Assembly: GCF_018320785.1 (NCBI RefSeq)
Contig: NC_054869.1
Coordinates: 34,326,289-34,390,288, forward strand
DNA from: Cheilinus undulatus
Lineage: Eukaryota; Chordata; Actinopteri; Labriformes; Labridae
DNA length: 64,000 nucleotides
Reading direction: 5' to 3'
In this document: piece by piece, positions 1 to 12,000 of the stretch
Numbering within the stretch: position 1 is the first letter of the stretch
Layout of the letters: every line of letters begins with the position of its first letter
The notes under the pieces: generated by a model
The model's database searches: none
What the model saw: the letters and a program-made list of their open reading frames with translations, nothing else
Told to the model about the DNA's origin: nothing
Program-made: the position numbers and the translations under genes

Positions 1-228
1 AGGTAGCAGCCTCCTTTGCAATCCAACAGCTTCCTTGTCACTAAGGGTGACAGAGCATTTTCTGTAAGGGCTCCACTACTATGGAGCTTTGGTTCTTTAT
101 TTGTTTTGTTTTGTCTTATTATGTTGCTTTTTTAAATTGGTGTGCATTTTATTTTATGATGTAAAGCACTTTGTAACAATGTTTCAAAAGGTGCTATATA
201 AATAAAATTATTATCATTATTAGTAATA
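1..228 (+). mobile_element. 3' end of an L2/CR1-type LINE
   Basis: The first 110 bases translate, in the frame beginning near 28, to a peptide containing VTKGDRAFSVRAPLLWS, which resembles the extreme C-terminus of fish L2/CR1 polyproteins. It is followed by a 3' UTR ending in a motif about a low-level 'aaagcactttgtaac' and 'gtgctatataaataaa' and then a short ATT-rich tail. The element is cut by the window edge, so its full length is unknown. It reads in the same direction as the two host genes. Family assignment is from recall of the typical tail. Confidence 0.6.
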
Positions 229-639
229 AGTAGGGGTTGGGTTTAGTGGAAGGGGTTAGGATTGTATTGGGACAGAGTCAGTCTCTCCAAAGTCTCCAGA
301 AGCAACAACAACACTTGGTATCAACATGGTTTAAACATTGAGTTTCTCAGTTCTAACATATTTTATATAATCTTAAAACTATAAATCCATTCCCAGAAAC
401 TTTTGCGCCTGTTCTCACGGTGCACTGTGTCTAAAGCTAGTAGTTTACCAAAATCCATAAACTTGAGTGAATTATAGTTTTGTTTATCCGTCAATTATAG
501 CTCACATCAGTAAGCCAGGGCTTTGACACTGTGTGTGAAACATGTGCTAAGTGGAAAAATAACTCTGAGACAAACTTACATAAAATCAAAAACAGAGAGG
601 CTGAAGGAGAGATGCTCCTGCTGATAACGATTACATATG

Positions 640-735
640 CATGGCATTAAATGCTTGTCCTTCTTTTCCGGGAAAACGTTCCCCCCTGGACAATAAAGCA
701 TATCTTATCTTGTCTTATTTTATCTTATCATATCA
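640..735 (+). mobile_element. LINE 3' tail fragment with TATCT repeats
   Basis: The stretch 'cccccctggacaataaag' followed by degenerate tatctta units matches the usual end of 5'-truncated fish LINEs, in which a short UTR ends in a simple repeat. No coding part remains. Confidence 0.45.
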
Positions 736-904
736 TGCCTTAAGATCATCTTCACTGTGTTTTTTGGTTACTGTGTGTTAGGCAGTCCAGCTCTTTTAAG
801 TACAGGGTAATGTCAGTGATTCATAGTATTTTTATAATAATGCCTGTTGGAAAATTTTGAGTTACTTAGTTCTTGATCATTCTACACACACATTCAAAGA
901 GGCC

Positions 905-1015
905 CTGTGGACATGGACTGCAGATATGGGCCCGCTGCTTTGCAACTTGGCACTTGAACCAGCAACCCTCTACAGTTCTTAATCCCTTACTGAACCCCAG
1001 CTGCCACCTTAAATG
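905..1015 (-). repeat. Possible tRNA-derived SINE remnant
   Basis: On the minus strand the sequence contains 'ggttgctggttcaagtgcc', which resembles a Pol III B box in SINE context, preceded by a weak A-box-like stretch. It is degenerate and has no clear tail. A chance match is possible. Confidence 0.3.
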
Positions 1016-1558
1016 CAGCATAATTCACATTAAAATAGAAAGGAAGCACCCAGTTTTCCTCCTTTCCTTCGGGGGTATTTATATAATGATAAAAGACATC
1101 TTGTCTTTGAAACCTGTATCATTCAACAATAAGCAATGAGCCACAAACTGCAGGGTACAGACAAAGCAGATCTACAGATCTAAACAACATTTATAATGCA
1201 ACAATAGATGTCAAAGGTTCAACTTTAACTAAAACAGACTGGCACATGTTTCCATCAGAGACATGGGCAACTGTCTGAATATCACTGGATAACAGATCAG
1301 GATTCTGAGCAGCTAAACCTCTGATCTCTACATGTGTCTGCAGCCTTTAAACATGTGTCAGTCTGTCTGGGGAAAATCCTCCCTGATGGAGGGAATAATT
1401 CAGGCTTTCATGTTTGCCATGAACATAAAAAGTGGAAAATGTTTCTTACATCAGAGGCTGTGGTGAGTTTTCCTCTCAGCTGCCACATCATCAGTGCCAG
1501 ACAATCTGTTGCTCCACCTTGTGGCTAAAGATTTTACCTGAGTTTTAACTTGTATTTC

Positions 1559-1581
1559 TTTCTTTTTTTTTTTTTTTTTTT
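1559..1581. repeat. Poly-T tract
   Basis: An almost pure run of thymines about 23 bases long. It may be the remnant of a retroposon tail on the minus strand, but no body is recognisable. Confidence 0.8.
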
Positions 1582-2329
1582 CTGGCAAAAATTATATCCA
1601 AAAGTGAGGGAAAATCAAACCTGTTTCTGATGTCCAACTTTCCTCAAATAGTAGGTTGTAAATATGCATGTGTCTCTTAAAAAAAGGATAAATGCTTATT
1701 TTCAAAACATTGCAAAGAAGATATAAGAAGTTAGAATAAATCTAACAAAAAGATACTTCTTGTTGTGTTGTTGACAGCACTTTTAGAGTATTTATGCTTG
1801 CTTGGAGTTTACTGTAAATGCAGAAAATGCAATTAGGCTTATCTAAGTACTGGCTTTTAGGTATAATACATATTTATTCAATGCTCATTGGTCAAAGTCA
1901 AACTAAGCATAACAATAGTGGATTGTCATAGAAAATGAAATGATTAATCTCCCCCTCTGTTCTTTTGTTGCATTATTTCGGTTTTTAAACTTTTTCAACT
2001 AAGTGTGACTGACTTCCTTTTGGATAAAGACCTCCTTTAATTTTGAAAGAAGACAAAAGGATTGAATAAAGATTATGGCATGAAGTCGGCCATAGAAAAA
2101 TACCTATATAATTATATAGGATATTATATTTATGATGTTTGTTTTTCCTAATATGAAATACAGAAACAATTGAAACAGGAAAAGGAAACAGCAAGACAGT
2201 ACACTACATTTAGGACCCTGTATAAAACGAAAAAAATAATCTCTGTTAAAACACCAAGTACTGTTCCAAAGATGACAACATTCAGACTAAGTAAACAAGA
2301 TATATTTTGGTCGGGCGCCACTGCGTGGA

Positions 2330-2678
2330 TTATTTGCGTAATACTCTTTGAATTAGAGATAAATAAATCTCTTTTCCTTCCGTCTGTGACAGAGGACGGC
2401 AGAGGTTTGAGCCATCGCGGCTGCTGTAGCGGCAGGAGGAGCAGCAGGAGGAGGAGAGCATGACTGGTCCCTTTGACGTGGAAATATTTCCGTAACGAGA
2501 CGATGGACGAGTAGCAGCAGCGTGTAGCTCGAAGCTATTCCACATTAACCTTATACCGAGACGCGGGATTTTAGTCCAGATCCTGGACTGGTCTGGGTTC
2601 ACGGGAGTGACCGGACAACAGTCTGTGACAGGCTGAAGCCTTCGTATCCCCCCGCCTCCCTCCCGCTCAGCTACAATC
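2330..2678 (+). promoter_or_regulatory. AP3S1: AP3S1 promoter and 5' UTR region
   Basis: Base composition shifts here from AT-rich to GC- and CpG-richer (for example around 2311-2335, 2410-2460 and 2500-2570), as expected for a housekeeping promoter. A CRE-like half site 'tgacgtgg' lies near 2474. No TATA box is evident close to the start codon. The transcription start cannot be fixed from sequence alone; the 5' UTR probably occupies the last 100-250 bases. Confidence 0.55.
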
Positions 2679-2747
2679 ATGATTAAAGCCATTTTAATAT
2701 TCAACAACCATGGGAAACCGAGGCTGTCCAAATTCTACGAACATTAT
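2679..2747 (+). CDS. AP3S1: AP3S1 coding exon 1
   Basis: Twenty-three codons from the ATG, ending ...SKFYEHY at donor gtgagt, phase 0. This first ATG is chosen because the N-terminus aligns from Met with the family; an in-frame upstream extension is not needed. Confidence 0.95.
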
Positions 2748-5700
2748 GTGAGTAACGTGGCATTTTAGTGTTTGTAGTTCATAGTCTAGTTCCCACAAAG
2801 GTTATTTTGTGTGATTGAATGGGGAAATGAAAAAGTACATTGTGAAATGTCAAGCTTTAGCTTCTAAAATACTTTCCTTAATGTTTTCCAGTGTAGCTGT
2901 AGCTCAGTCTTGATGCATTGTATGTATTAAAAGCATTAATGCGCTGTTCAAACAGTTTGAATGGGAGGGCGTGTATGTACTTCCCTGTGCTGTTGTTTCT
3001 AACTGTTCTGCTGTATAAGATGTCAGCCTGCTGTCCTTTCTTTAAAATATGAATAATTAAACGCGTGCAAGCCGAAGCCTGGCTATCACATTCACGGACC
3101 AGCCTGTTCTAACACGGTTGTACCTGGTTTTCTTCGTCTGTCAGGTTAAATCCAGCTGTGCTAATGAATCCAGTGTAAGTTCGGTGTGTGTTTGTGTCAC
3201 ATGACTTTAATGACGCCCTTGTGAGAAGCTCGTGCTTACACCAACCCTTCGTTAGCAATGCTTCAATTAGCCTTTTTGTCTTTATAAGTCAGTGTGTCGT
3301 TTCTCTTGCTGTTGTGGTAGGAAACCACAAGAATGTGCTCCATGCAGGTAGCAAGCTTATGCAATATCCTCTGCTGGCCAAGCTGTGTTCGCTTGTACTC
3401 ATAATAATTGGATTTATATCTCAAGGTTGGCTGCCTGCCCCTTCTTTAATAATACAATAGCAAGGTGCCCTAACCAGGAAGCAACCAAATTGATTAACCA
3501 AAAAGGTGAAACTAGTGTATTAACTCAAAAGGGGATTGACAAAAATTAAGGCTCTTTTTATTTCTTACTGTCATTTTTCCTGCCAAAGTTAAAATAAACT
3601 AATCTTAAACTGTGCAAACTAATAACACCAAACTGATCATGACTAGTCAGTGTTTTTACCACTGCAGTCTTTCTGAAAAGAGGAAAAAATGATGAAGTGC
3701 ACTATTAGGATTCTGGTGAAGGGCTGGTGATATGGAACAAAAATCATATATTCATATTTTTATGTTGATACACTCTATATATCTCAATATGAGTATTATT
3801 TCTTCAAATGAAAAACAAATGGTTAACATAGGACTACAATCGCAAACACAAAATGATTTTAATAAAAATTAAACTATATTAAAACTTGTTTAATACCACA
3901 GTAACAAAAGTAGGATTCATAGACATTCAGTATTGGGTAATTTTTCATTTTTAATCATCAAAATTACAGATAGACTTTCACACAAAGTGTGAATGATTGG
4001 TTCTCCATTAGTCCAGCATCAGGACCCAGTGCAACCTTTTAAACTGCAAATTGCAACCCAAATGTCCTAAATATTTCAATCATAACCAGATGTTTTAATG
4101 ACAAAAGGGGCAGTTTGGACTTGAGATGGAACAAAACATGAATAAACAAAGAAATGGAGACATGTCCTTACCCAGGCTATTAAATGGGAGGCTCTGGGAT
4201 GAGAGCAGGCCCCCAAAGTCTTTTTAGTGTCCCTTTAAGTAGACTATTTATACTTAAAGATGTTTTTTAATGATCTAAGTTAATTGTATTTGTATTAGCA
4301 TCAGTCACATTTATTTCCCAGACCCACATCATAATGGGCCCCAAAGACAAACTGTGCTCTAGGGTACAGCTAGTGGGGGTTCTAGTAAAATATACACTGA
4401 AAGACTTTGGCTTCTTAGAAAGCACATTTTAGCATCTGTGAACAAGTCCTTGTGAGGACATAAGCCAGTAAATAAGACAAAAAGTCTGTTCCGCTAAAAG
4501 CAGATGCAGAGAACAGAGAGTTCAACAGCAAATGAAAACTGTTTTTGCAAGGCCCTGTCCTTACTCTGCAATGGGTGCATATTGGTGTGCAAGGACTACA
4601 GCTTGAGAAGGCATTTCAAGACAACTCGTGCTAATTCTGACACTACTTGTCTCTGATTTTTGTAGCTAGAATATTTTGGGGCAGACCTCGTGTTATAGAT
4701 TAAGACATGACAACCCTTTTTTGGTTTGTACAGAACAAGAGAGAGCTAAATCAGGGTCACTACAGGTGGCATGGATTTTACATTTGAAGATCTAACTTGG
4801 ATGTTGAGTGACCATCTATAAAGTATTTGGTGCACATTTAATAAGTGAACTAGTTGAGAAAACACCTGATATTAGGTTTCTTAAATAATGTAGGGTGTAT
4901 ACCAAGTGAACAGATTTAAATGAGCCAATGTTTTCTTTTGACTCAACTTGAATAGTTGCCACAACTTCTTTGACAACTAAATGGCCACATGAAGTATTAA
5001 ATCGGGTCTCTCAACTAAAAAAAAAAGATGTGAAACTTTTTACTTAACCATCTTACATTGGGTCCTCATATCCTATTTTACAGTGACCGAAAAGAAAAAG
5101 CCATTAACAATTGCAAAGACCATCTAGGTGTGTATTCTTCTGTCCGTTTAAGAGGTTGTAGCAGATGAGATGATCCGAAACAGCTTGTTGGATTGATTGG
5201 AGCTATGAAAGTTACAACACATGCTGTATGTCTTGCAAAATCTTTCAGGCCCCTCATATGGGCCCCCATTCCAAACTAATTGAACAGCCCTGTCATAGAC
5301 TTTTTGCCACATTTTTTCCCAGGCACACATCCATGACCCACTGAGAATGGCTTCTCGACCCGCTTTTGGGTCCCAACCCACCAGTTGGTAATCAAGGGTG
5401 TAAATTATGCAAAACAGTGACAGAGGCTTTGTTTTTCTAGTTTTGTTTAATTTTTATTTTTTTGTACTCTTTTTGTTAAACAGGGTGGAACTAGTGAGGC
5501 GAAAGGACCAGGGGAAACCCTTGTGAAGTATGCAGGAGTTTGACTGCAATATTTGACAATTGAAGTGGACTTATGTTTTGTTTTTGTGGTATTAGACAGG
5601 CATCAATATCATACTTCTAAATGAGATAAAATCACAATTCCCCATTTAGACTAAATATTTCAAACAGATTATCTTGTCTTCAGTAAGCTCATTACTGTCT

Positions 5701-8700
5701 TACCATAAACAATCTATTGACTGAGCGTACAGCCTGACATATTCTTTTTCAACCAAAATAACATTGACGATATTGATGTTAACAATGCTGTTGCACCCTT
5801 TATCTTGTTTGAAAATGTATCAGTATGTATTTATACTTTGATCTAATGGCCAGCTCCACATCAGACTCAACATGATTGTCTCGATTTCGACAGGATGAAT
5901 CTGATAGCAGTCATTTGGGAGAGGACATAGTTTCATGGTGGGGAAATTCATTTAAATTATATATGTCATTAAACATGCTATACAGGGAGAACACACAGAC
6001 GCACATGTACAAACAGGGTCCTATATAAGGGCATGCACAGCTAAAGAGATGTCAGAGTGACAGGCAGTACATCAAAAAGCAGGAACTGAAGTTTCAGCCC
6101 CTCACAGACCCAAGTCTATACCTTGTTTCATACTTTAATCAGCCACCCTCTGGTTTCCTAACCCAAGCCCCTACAGACTGACAACCCCCCATTTACAGAC
6201 TGAAGTGAAATAACAGGATTAGTTATCTGTGACCATTAGCCAGATCCTGGGCCAATCAGTTCAATACCCTGATTACATACATGTGCTAGGTCATGCATCG
6301 TCGGCTATTTTGTTTAGAAAAAGCAGCCACAGTGGCTGTATTAAAGGAGCTATGGTGTCAGCTACATTTACAAGTAGTCACATAATATTTCATCCCAGTC
6401 TCTTCCACACAGACATGTAGCCCAACAATGGTATCGTATTGCTGCTCTTTTTCAACAGGCACCTGGTATTGGTAATATAGGGCAGAATAAAACATATACA
6501 TGCATGCCTTAAACAGGTTCAGAGCTTATTGAGGGAAATTGCCAAAATGTTAGAATTTAGTTAAAAAAAAAAGTCACATATGAAACCTGTAGGATCAACC
6601 TGAATTGGTCTTTTGACTTTGCCAGAAAACAATTTAGGATGATTTCATATGGCAGTTAAAACATGAGAAAGCTAATGTATAAATAGTACTATCTTCACTG
6701 TGCTGTTGTACAAATCAATGTGTTTCAATATCACACTTAAATCTGCACTTTAGTCAGGACCACTTTGTCAAGAAACACATAGTTTGCAGTTATTCATATC
6801 TTAATTTTTATTTGAAGCTATTATTACATATTTATTGCCATTATTTATATTTGGCAGTATTGTTGTTCTGGGATCCCCCTGCCCCTCCTCGAGTCTTCAT
6901 GGAAAGTACCAAGCAGAAACAGCACACGTTCCTGCTTTTGAGCAGAGCAGGCATCATTGACGACAGAATCACGTTAGATGTAGCATAATGGAGGAGCTGG
7001 GGTGGAGGAGGGTTGAAAAAGCATCTTGCAGAGGGAGCAGCAAAGAGAAGCAGGCACAAGGAGCTTGATTATGGCGGCATGAGTGCTTTTAGCCAATAGG
7101 AGGCGTAGCAAAAATCAGCTGGAGGTAAGCTGATGAGGGCTTATGTGAGATCAGCTGATCTCAAAGAAATGGTAACGCTTGACACTGTGGCCTGCCTGAG
7201 CTATTGCTATATGCTCAGCTTGTAATATGAGTTTACTTTGAATTGACGTGTAATGATATGATCATTATCATGGGCTTAGAACAGCATATTTCTTGTATGA
7301 TATGCTACAATGAGAATATGTATTTGATGGCCAACTGATATTTAAGGCAGCAATCAGTTTAATAATTAAACATCTAAAAATACTGACAAATGTCCAGCTG
7401 TAGCAGAAGTTCATGCCTTATGAGCACTTTTTTGTTTTACCAGCAGCAAAAAAACACAGCATAATTAAATGTATATATTTTTACTGTAAAAATAGAAGTA
7501 GGGCAAAGAGAAACAGCAAATCAAGACATATTGGAAGGAAAACTCTTCAATTTTGTGCTTAACAAAAACTTCATGTCCACATTGTTGTATTATTTTATTT
7601 TATACATGTCCCAGCATCCACTTACAGAGATGGACCAGGATGTATTTGTATTTGAGGAGGATAAACTAAATTTGATGGGATTATAAGAAGGCTATGTGGA
7701 TTGTGGACTTACCATCTGTTGTATTAAAAGCTGAGGTGTCTGCTTACTGGCTGCCTGGATATAATATTTCACACAAGCTTCTGGCTGCAAATTTAACTTT
7801 AGTGTTCAGGTATTTTAGGTTCCTTTATTTATAAGTGGTAGTTTGGTGCAAATAAGTGATAGCTTGTGCCTGAGGCTTATCAGCCTCTGTAGTATTTGTT
7901 ATAACCGGTTGAGTGGCTCACAAACAACTCTGTAATCTAGCGTGTGAGGAACCCTGAGTGACATATGCGCAAACACGAGTTCACACAAAGTAAACGCGCC
8001 TATTATCGATCATCTCTCTCCTGTCACCAGTGGGAAGAAACACCTGGTTGTACAAACCAGAAAAATAAGGCTTTTCTACTGAGGTAATGCAATTTCCTCC
8101 TACTGGAATTTCATTTAGGACAAATTTCCCCCAAAGTTTTCACATAAAACTACAACAGTAAGTCAATAGTAGTACAAATGATCAGACAGGACAGGAAAAC
8201 AGGTTTAAAAAAGCCCTGGGAGGACATGCATACATACATACATTTTATTTTGCTCAGTTTTTAGCACATTATACTAGCACTGAGAAATTAGCACACTATA
8301 TTGGAATAACAAACTTTGTTAACCCAAGATAAGGAGGTAAGTAAGTCAAGATCTCAAGAAAACAATTTGAATGTACTTGTTGTTGAACCACTAGTCCACG
8401 CTACTGTTGGTTATTGTATTGCATAAATTTATTTTTAAAAAAAGTAACCATTTGAGAGGTGAAAAAATTTCAATTTCCCCATAAAGTACTTGAATAATAT
8501 CACAGAGTGGAAACACATGATGAGTATGATATGTCATATGAATGTTTATGGTTTGTACCCAGGGTCCAAAACTAACTTTTTCACTTACCAGCTAGGCTGA
8601 CTGGTAAGTGAAATTTTTTACCAGCCAGGCTAGCCAACCAAATAAAAAATGCTTTTAAGTATTGTAATTTGCTATCAGTATTATTTAAAATGTCATATGT

Positions 8701-9027
8701 TTCTTGTATGGGAATCTCAATCAATATCTTAATAGTATGCACCAATACTAGCAATAATGTATGCTAAAATATGAATAACTGTTTCAGAAGTTAAGTGTAA
8801 TATTTGGGCTAATAAATTCTGTAGTATTCTTGCCACAGTGCAAAAAGAATCTTTCAGTAAGGAACTTTACCTGAATCACTGACTTCAGTCTCCTTTGGAC
8901 AGTTGAGACAATACAGAACATTAATTTTTCTTCAGCAGAATATTCCAGCCATGATCTATTAGCTGGCCATCTCTCCAAGAAATGCCTGCTAGCTGCCGGT
9001 GGATGAGACTGGGGGATGGTGGGAGCA

Positions 9028-9063
<36 letters not shown>

Positions 9064-12000
9064 ACATTAACCTCTGTCTTTTGGTCGCCGGTCGTTAAAA
9101 TCTCAGCCTCAGCAGGTTCTTTTGGTTTAGGTTTTTTTTTTTTTTTTTCTTTTTTTTTTTTTTGTGTGGGAGGCTCTACAATACCTGGCCAGCATCGCCA
9201 CGTGATACTATTTTCCTACTTCTTCTTATTCTTCATTTTTCGTACTACTTCTACGAGCAAGGAGGTACGGGTACAGTAACAACCAGCTATCCACCTCGGC
9301 GCGCTGTGAATGATGTCATAACTGATGCACTTTCGTGACGAAGATCGTCTCGGCCTGAAATACACATTACTCTGCCAGGAAACCTGCCGATACCAGCATC
9401 GTTCTCCAGTAACAAAAAGATGACATTTTAGCTGGTAAAAAAAAAAAAACTCACCAGAGTGGCAATTGGTCTTTAAAATTTACCAGCCAGAGACAAAATC
9501 TACTCGTAATTGGCGATTGTTAGTTTTGGACCCTGCTTGTACCTTTACCCTTAGGCCACCTATATACACTGTAACAGGGGTGTCCAAACTTTTTCCACTG
9601 AGGACCACATACAGAACTATATAAGGACATTGGGGCCACTTTTATATCCACAAGATGAGGTATATGACATTGATTAGGTCAGAAGCAGAATAAAAGAGTA
9701 GCTGGGGTGGAGGAGGGTTGCAAGACCAGCTTGCAGAGAGTGCAGCAGAGCGTGGCCAGGCAAGAGAAGTTTATATAAAGCAGCAATAGAGTGATCGGCC
9801 AATAGCGTGTTTACAGTGGCTGATGACGGCTTGTGTGAAATCAGTTGACTGGGGCAGAGCTTGACTTTATAGCCTGCCAGAACTAACACTACATGCTCGA
9901 TTTGATGGCTGACAAGGCAAATAGACCGTCATTTTCAGGTTTTCTGGGCCACCAATCAGATTTTAGGAAGCGCGGTTTGCCCCTTGCTGCCACTGGCTCA
10001 GCATTTAAATGTTCTTTGCATTTAACTTTAAAACATCTCCGTCTCGTAATGTTCCATGATTATTTCATAGCGTGGTGAATGTGCAGGTCTCAACTTGTCC
10101 ACGAGAGCATTTTGGAGTTGTTGGATTGTGTATTTGATGAGTTTGATGAGGGAAAGCAAAAAATACCATCTGCTAACATAGCGTTAGTGGTGCAGCTAGT
10201 ATATCGGTCCCCCCAGATCTAGAAACAGCTTGCACCGACAACTAAAGGAAATTAACCTATTACTAAGACTGCAGGAATTATGGCAATGGGCGAATTTGCC
10301 AAAATGTTGAAGTATCCCTTTAAGATTCCCCCACACTGGAGATAAGGGGCCTAGCCCAAACATTGAAAACAGCCCCGTACCATTACCCCTCCTCCACCAA
10401 ACTTCACAGTTGGCCAAATGCAGTCAGGCAGGTAACATTCTCCTGGCATCCCCAAACCAAGACTTGCTCATCTGACTGCCAAACAGAGAAGTATAGCTAA
10501 CTTTGTCACTCTACAGAAAACGTTTCCACTGCTCTACAGTCCACTGTCAGTGTGCTTTACACCACTCCATCCGACACTTGGAATTGTACTTGGTGATACA
10601 TCTACTCGGCTGTGAAAACCCATTCCATTAATCTCCAGCCACACAGGTTTTGTGCTTAAATTAATGCTAGTGGAAGTTCAGAACTCTTCAGTTACTGAAT
10701 TAGCAGAGCGCTGAGGACTTTGACACACCATGCACCATGCACCATGCTTAGCAGTCATAGACCTCATGCTGTGATTTTCCGCTTTGTGGTTGAGTTGTTG
10801 TTTTTCCTTAACTCTTCCACTTTCTGCTACTATTTACTGTTAAGTGGAATATCCATCAGGGATGAAATTTCACAAAGGTACAAAGGGGGCATCCATCACA
10901 GTACCATGTTGGAAATCCCTGAGCTCTTCAGAAAGACCCATTTTGTATCACAGCTGTGAGCGAATGGAGACTGCATGGCTAAGGGCTTGATTTCATACAC
11001 CTGTGGCAACAAGTCTGATTGAAACACCTGAGTTCAATAATTAACAGGTGTGGCCAAATACTTTTGTCCATGTAGTGTACTTTGAATTTACATATAATTT
11101 ACTCACTCCCAAAATAAACTCTGGACATAAAAGACTCAACTTTTGAAAAAAAATTTTTTGAGATTTATTTTTGGGCATTTTTGTGCCTTTATTTGATAGA
11201 TGAGGACAGTGGATACAGTCGGAAACAGGGACGAGAGCAGGGGAGAGACATGTGGTAAAGGGCCTCAGGCCAGTTTCGAACCCAGGCCGTCCGCATACGT
11301 GGGGCGCGCCTTTAACCACTAGGTCACCTGCCCCCCAAAAGACCCAAATTTTTAACAAATTTAAAGAAAGTTACAGCAGGGTTCCTGTGTATTAAAAAAA
11401 TCTCAACAAGTCTGTTACATTACTAAAATTTAAGGTCATAAAATATCTTTCTATGTTTTATTTTTAACCATGAGAGGTATTTAATTTGACAGTTTCTAGA
11501 AGCTTAACAAAGCCACACTGTAAAGTAAGAGTAACATGATTTACTATTCTTTTGCTTGTTGTTAACAAGTAAATGTATGGCATTTACTGTAGCCACTGGG
11601 TAATCAACTACATTGGTACAAGGGCCAGCTTTTTTCTTACAGACTTTAAAATATACCTAAGTATATAGAAATTTAGTTCTAATAAACTTATTATTTTTGT
11701 AAATATTTTTATTTTCTTTCAAAATGCATGTAATTTAAGCCTTGAAAAGTTAGGTCAGTCCCAATTAGCTAGGCTGTAGCTTGCCACAAGGGGGCGATTG
11801 AGATATCTTAGCTACATATTCCTGGACTGTCAAGTTGTCCAATAGTGGGTGTGACGCTAATGCTGTGTCGAGATTGGTGAAAATCCCCTGTAGGAAACAG
11901 ATCTTCTGTTTTGATTCTCAGACAGATAAAAAGGTTCTTAAAGGCCTGAGGTGGAAAGTTGGCTTTGAAAACCACAGCTTTAACCAAGAGTGGATGGATT

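Larger units (their letters stand above)
229..2329. other. Upstream intergenic region, no gene recognised
   Basis: AT-rich sequence without an ORF that resembles a known protein. It holds a LINE tail (640-735), a possible SINE remnant (905-1015), a T-tract (1560-1581) and a perfect 18-bp AT-rich palindrome (2103-2120). In human, ATG12 lies head-to-head with AP3S1; no ATG12-like exon was recognised here on the minus strand, so either the order differs or that gene lies beyond the window. Confidence 0.6.
8560..9535. mobile_element. hAT-like DNA transposon with intact termini
   Basis: The ends are perfect 17-bp inverted repeats: cagggtccaaaactaac at 8560-8576 and its complement at 9519-9535. 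The flanks are tttgtacc (8552-8559) and cttgtacc (9536-9543), an 8-bp duplication with one mismatch, which is the hallmark of hAT insertion. Subterminal 'accagcca' motifs occur near both ends. On the minus strand near 8784-8978 a peptide with [13 protein letters not shown] resembles the TTF-type zinc-finger start of hAT transposases and related host proteins. That reading frame is short, so the copy is non-autonomous. A CAG repeat and a T-rich block lie inside it. Confidence 0.75.

Noticed and set aside
2330..2731. 133-codon minus-strand ORF at the AP3S1 start
   Set aside because: It is antisense to the AP3S1 5' region and exon 1 and does not resemble ATG12 or another known neighbour.
9016..9279. 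ORF with a poly-alanine run on the + strand
   Set aside because: It lies inside the hAT-like element and reflects the CAG and poly-T tracts. The family's coding strand here appears to be the minus strand.
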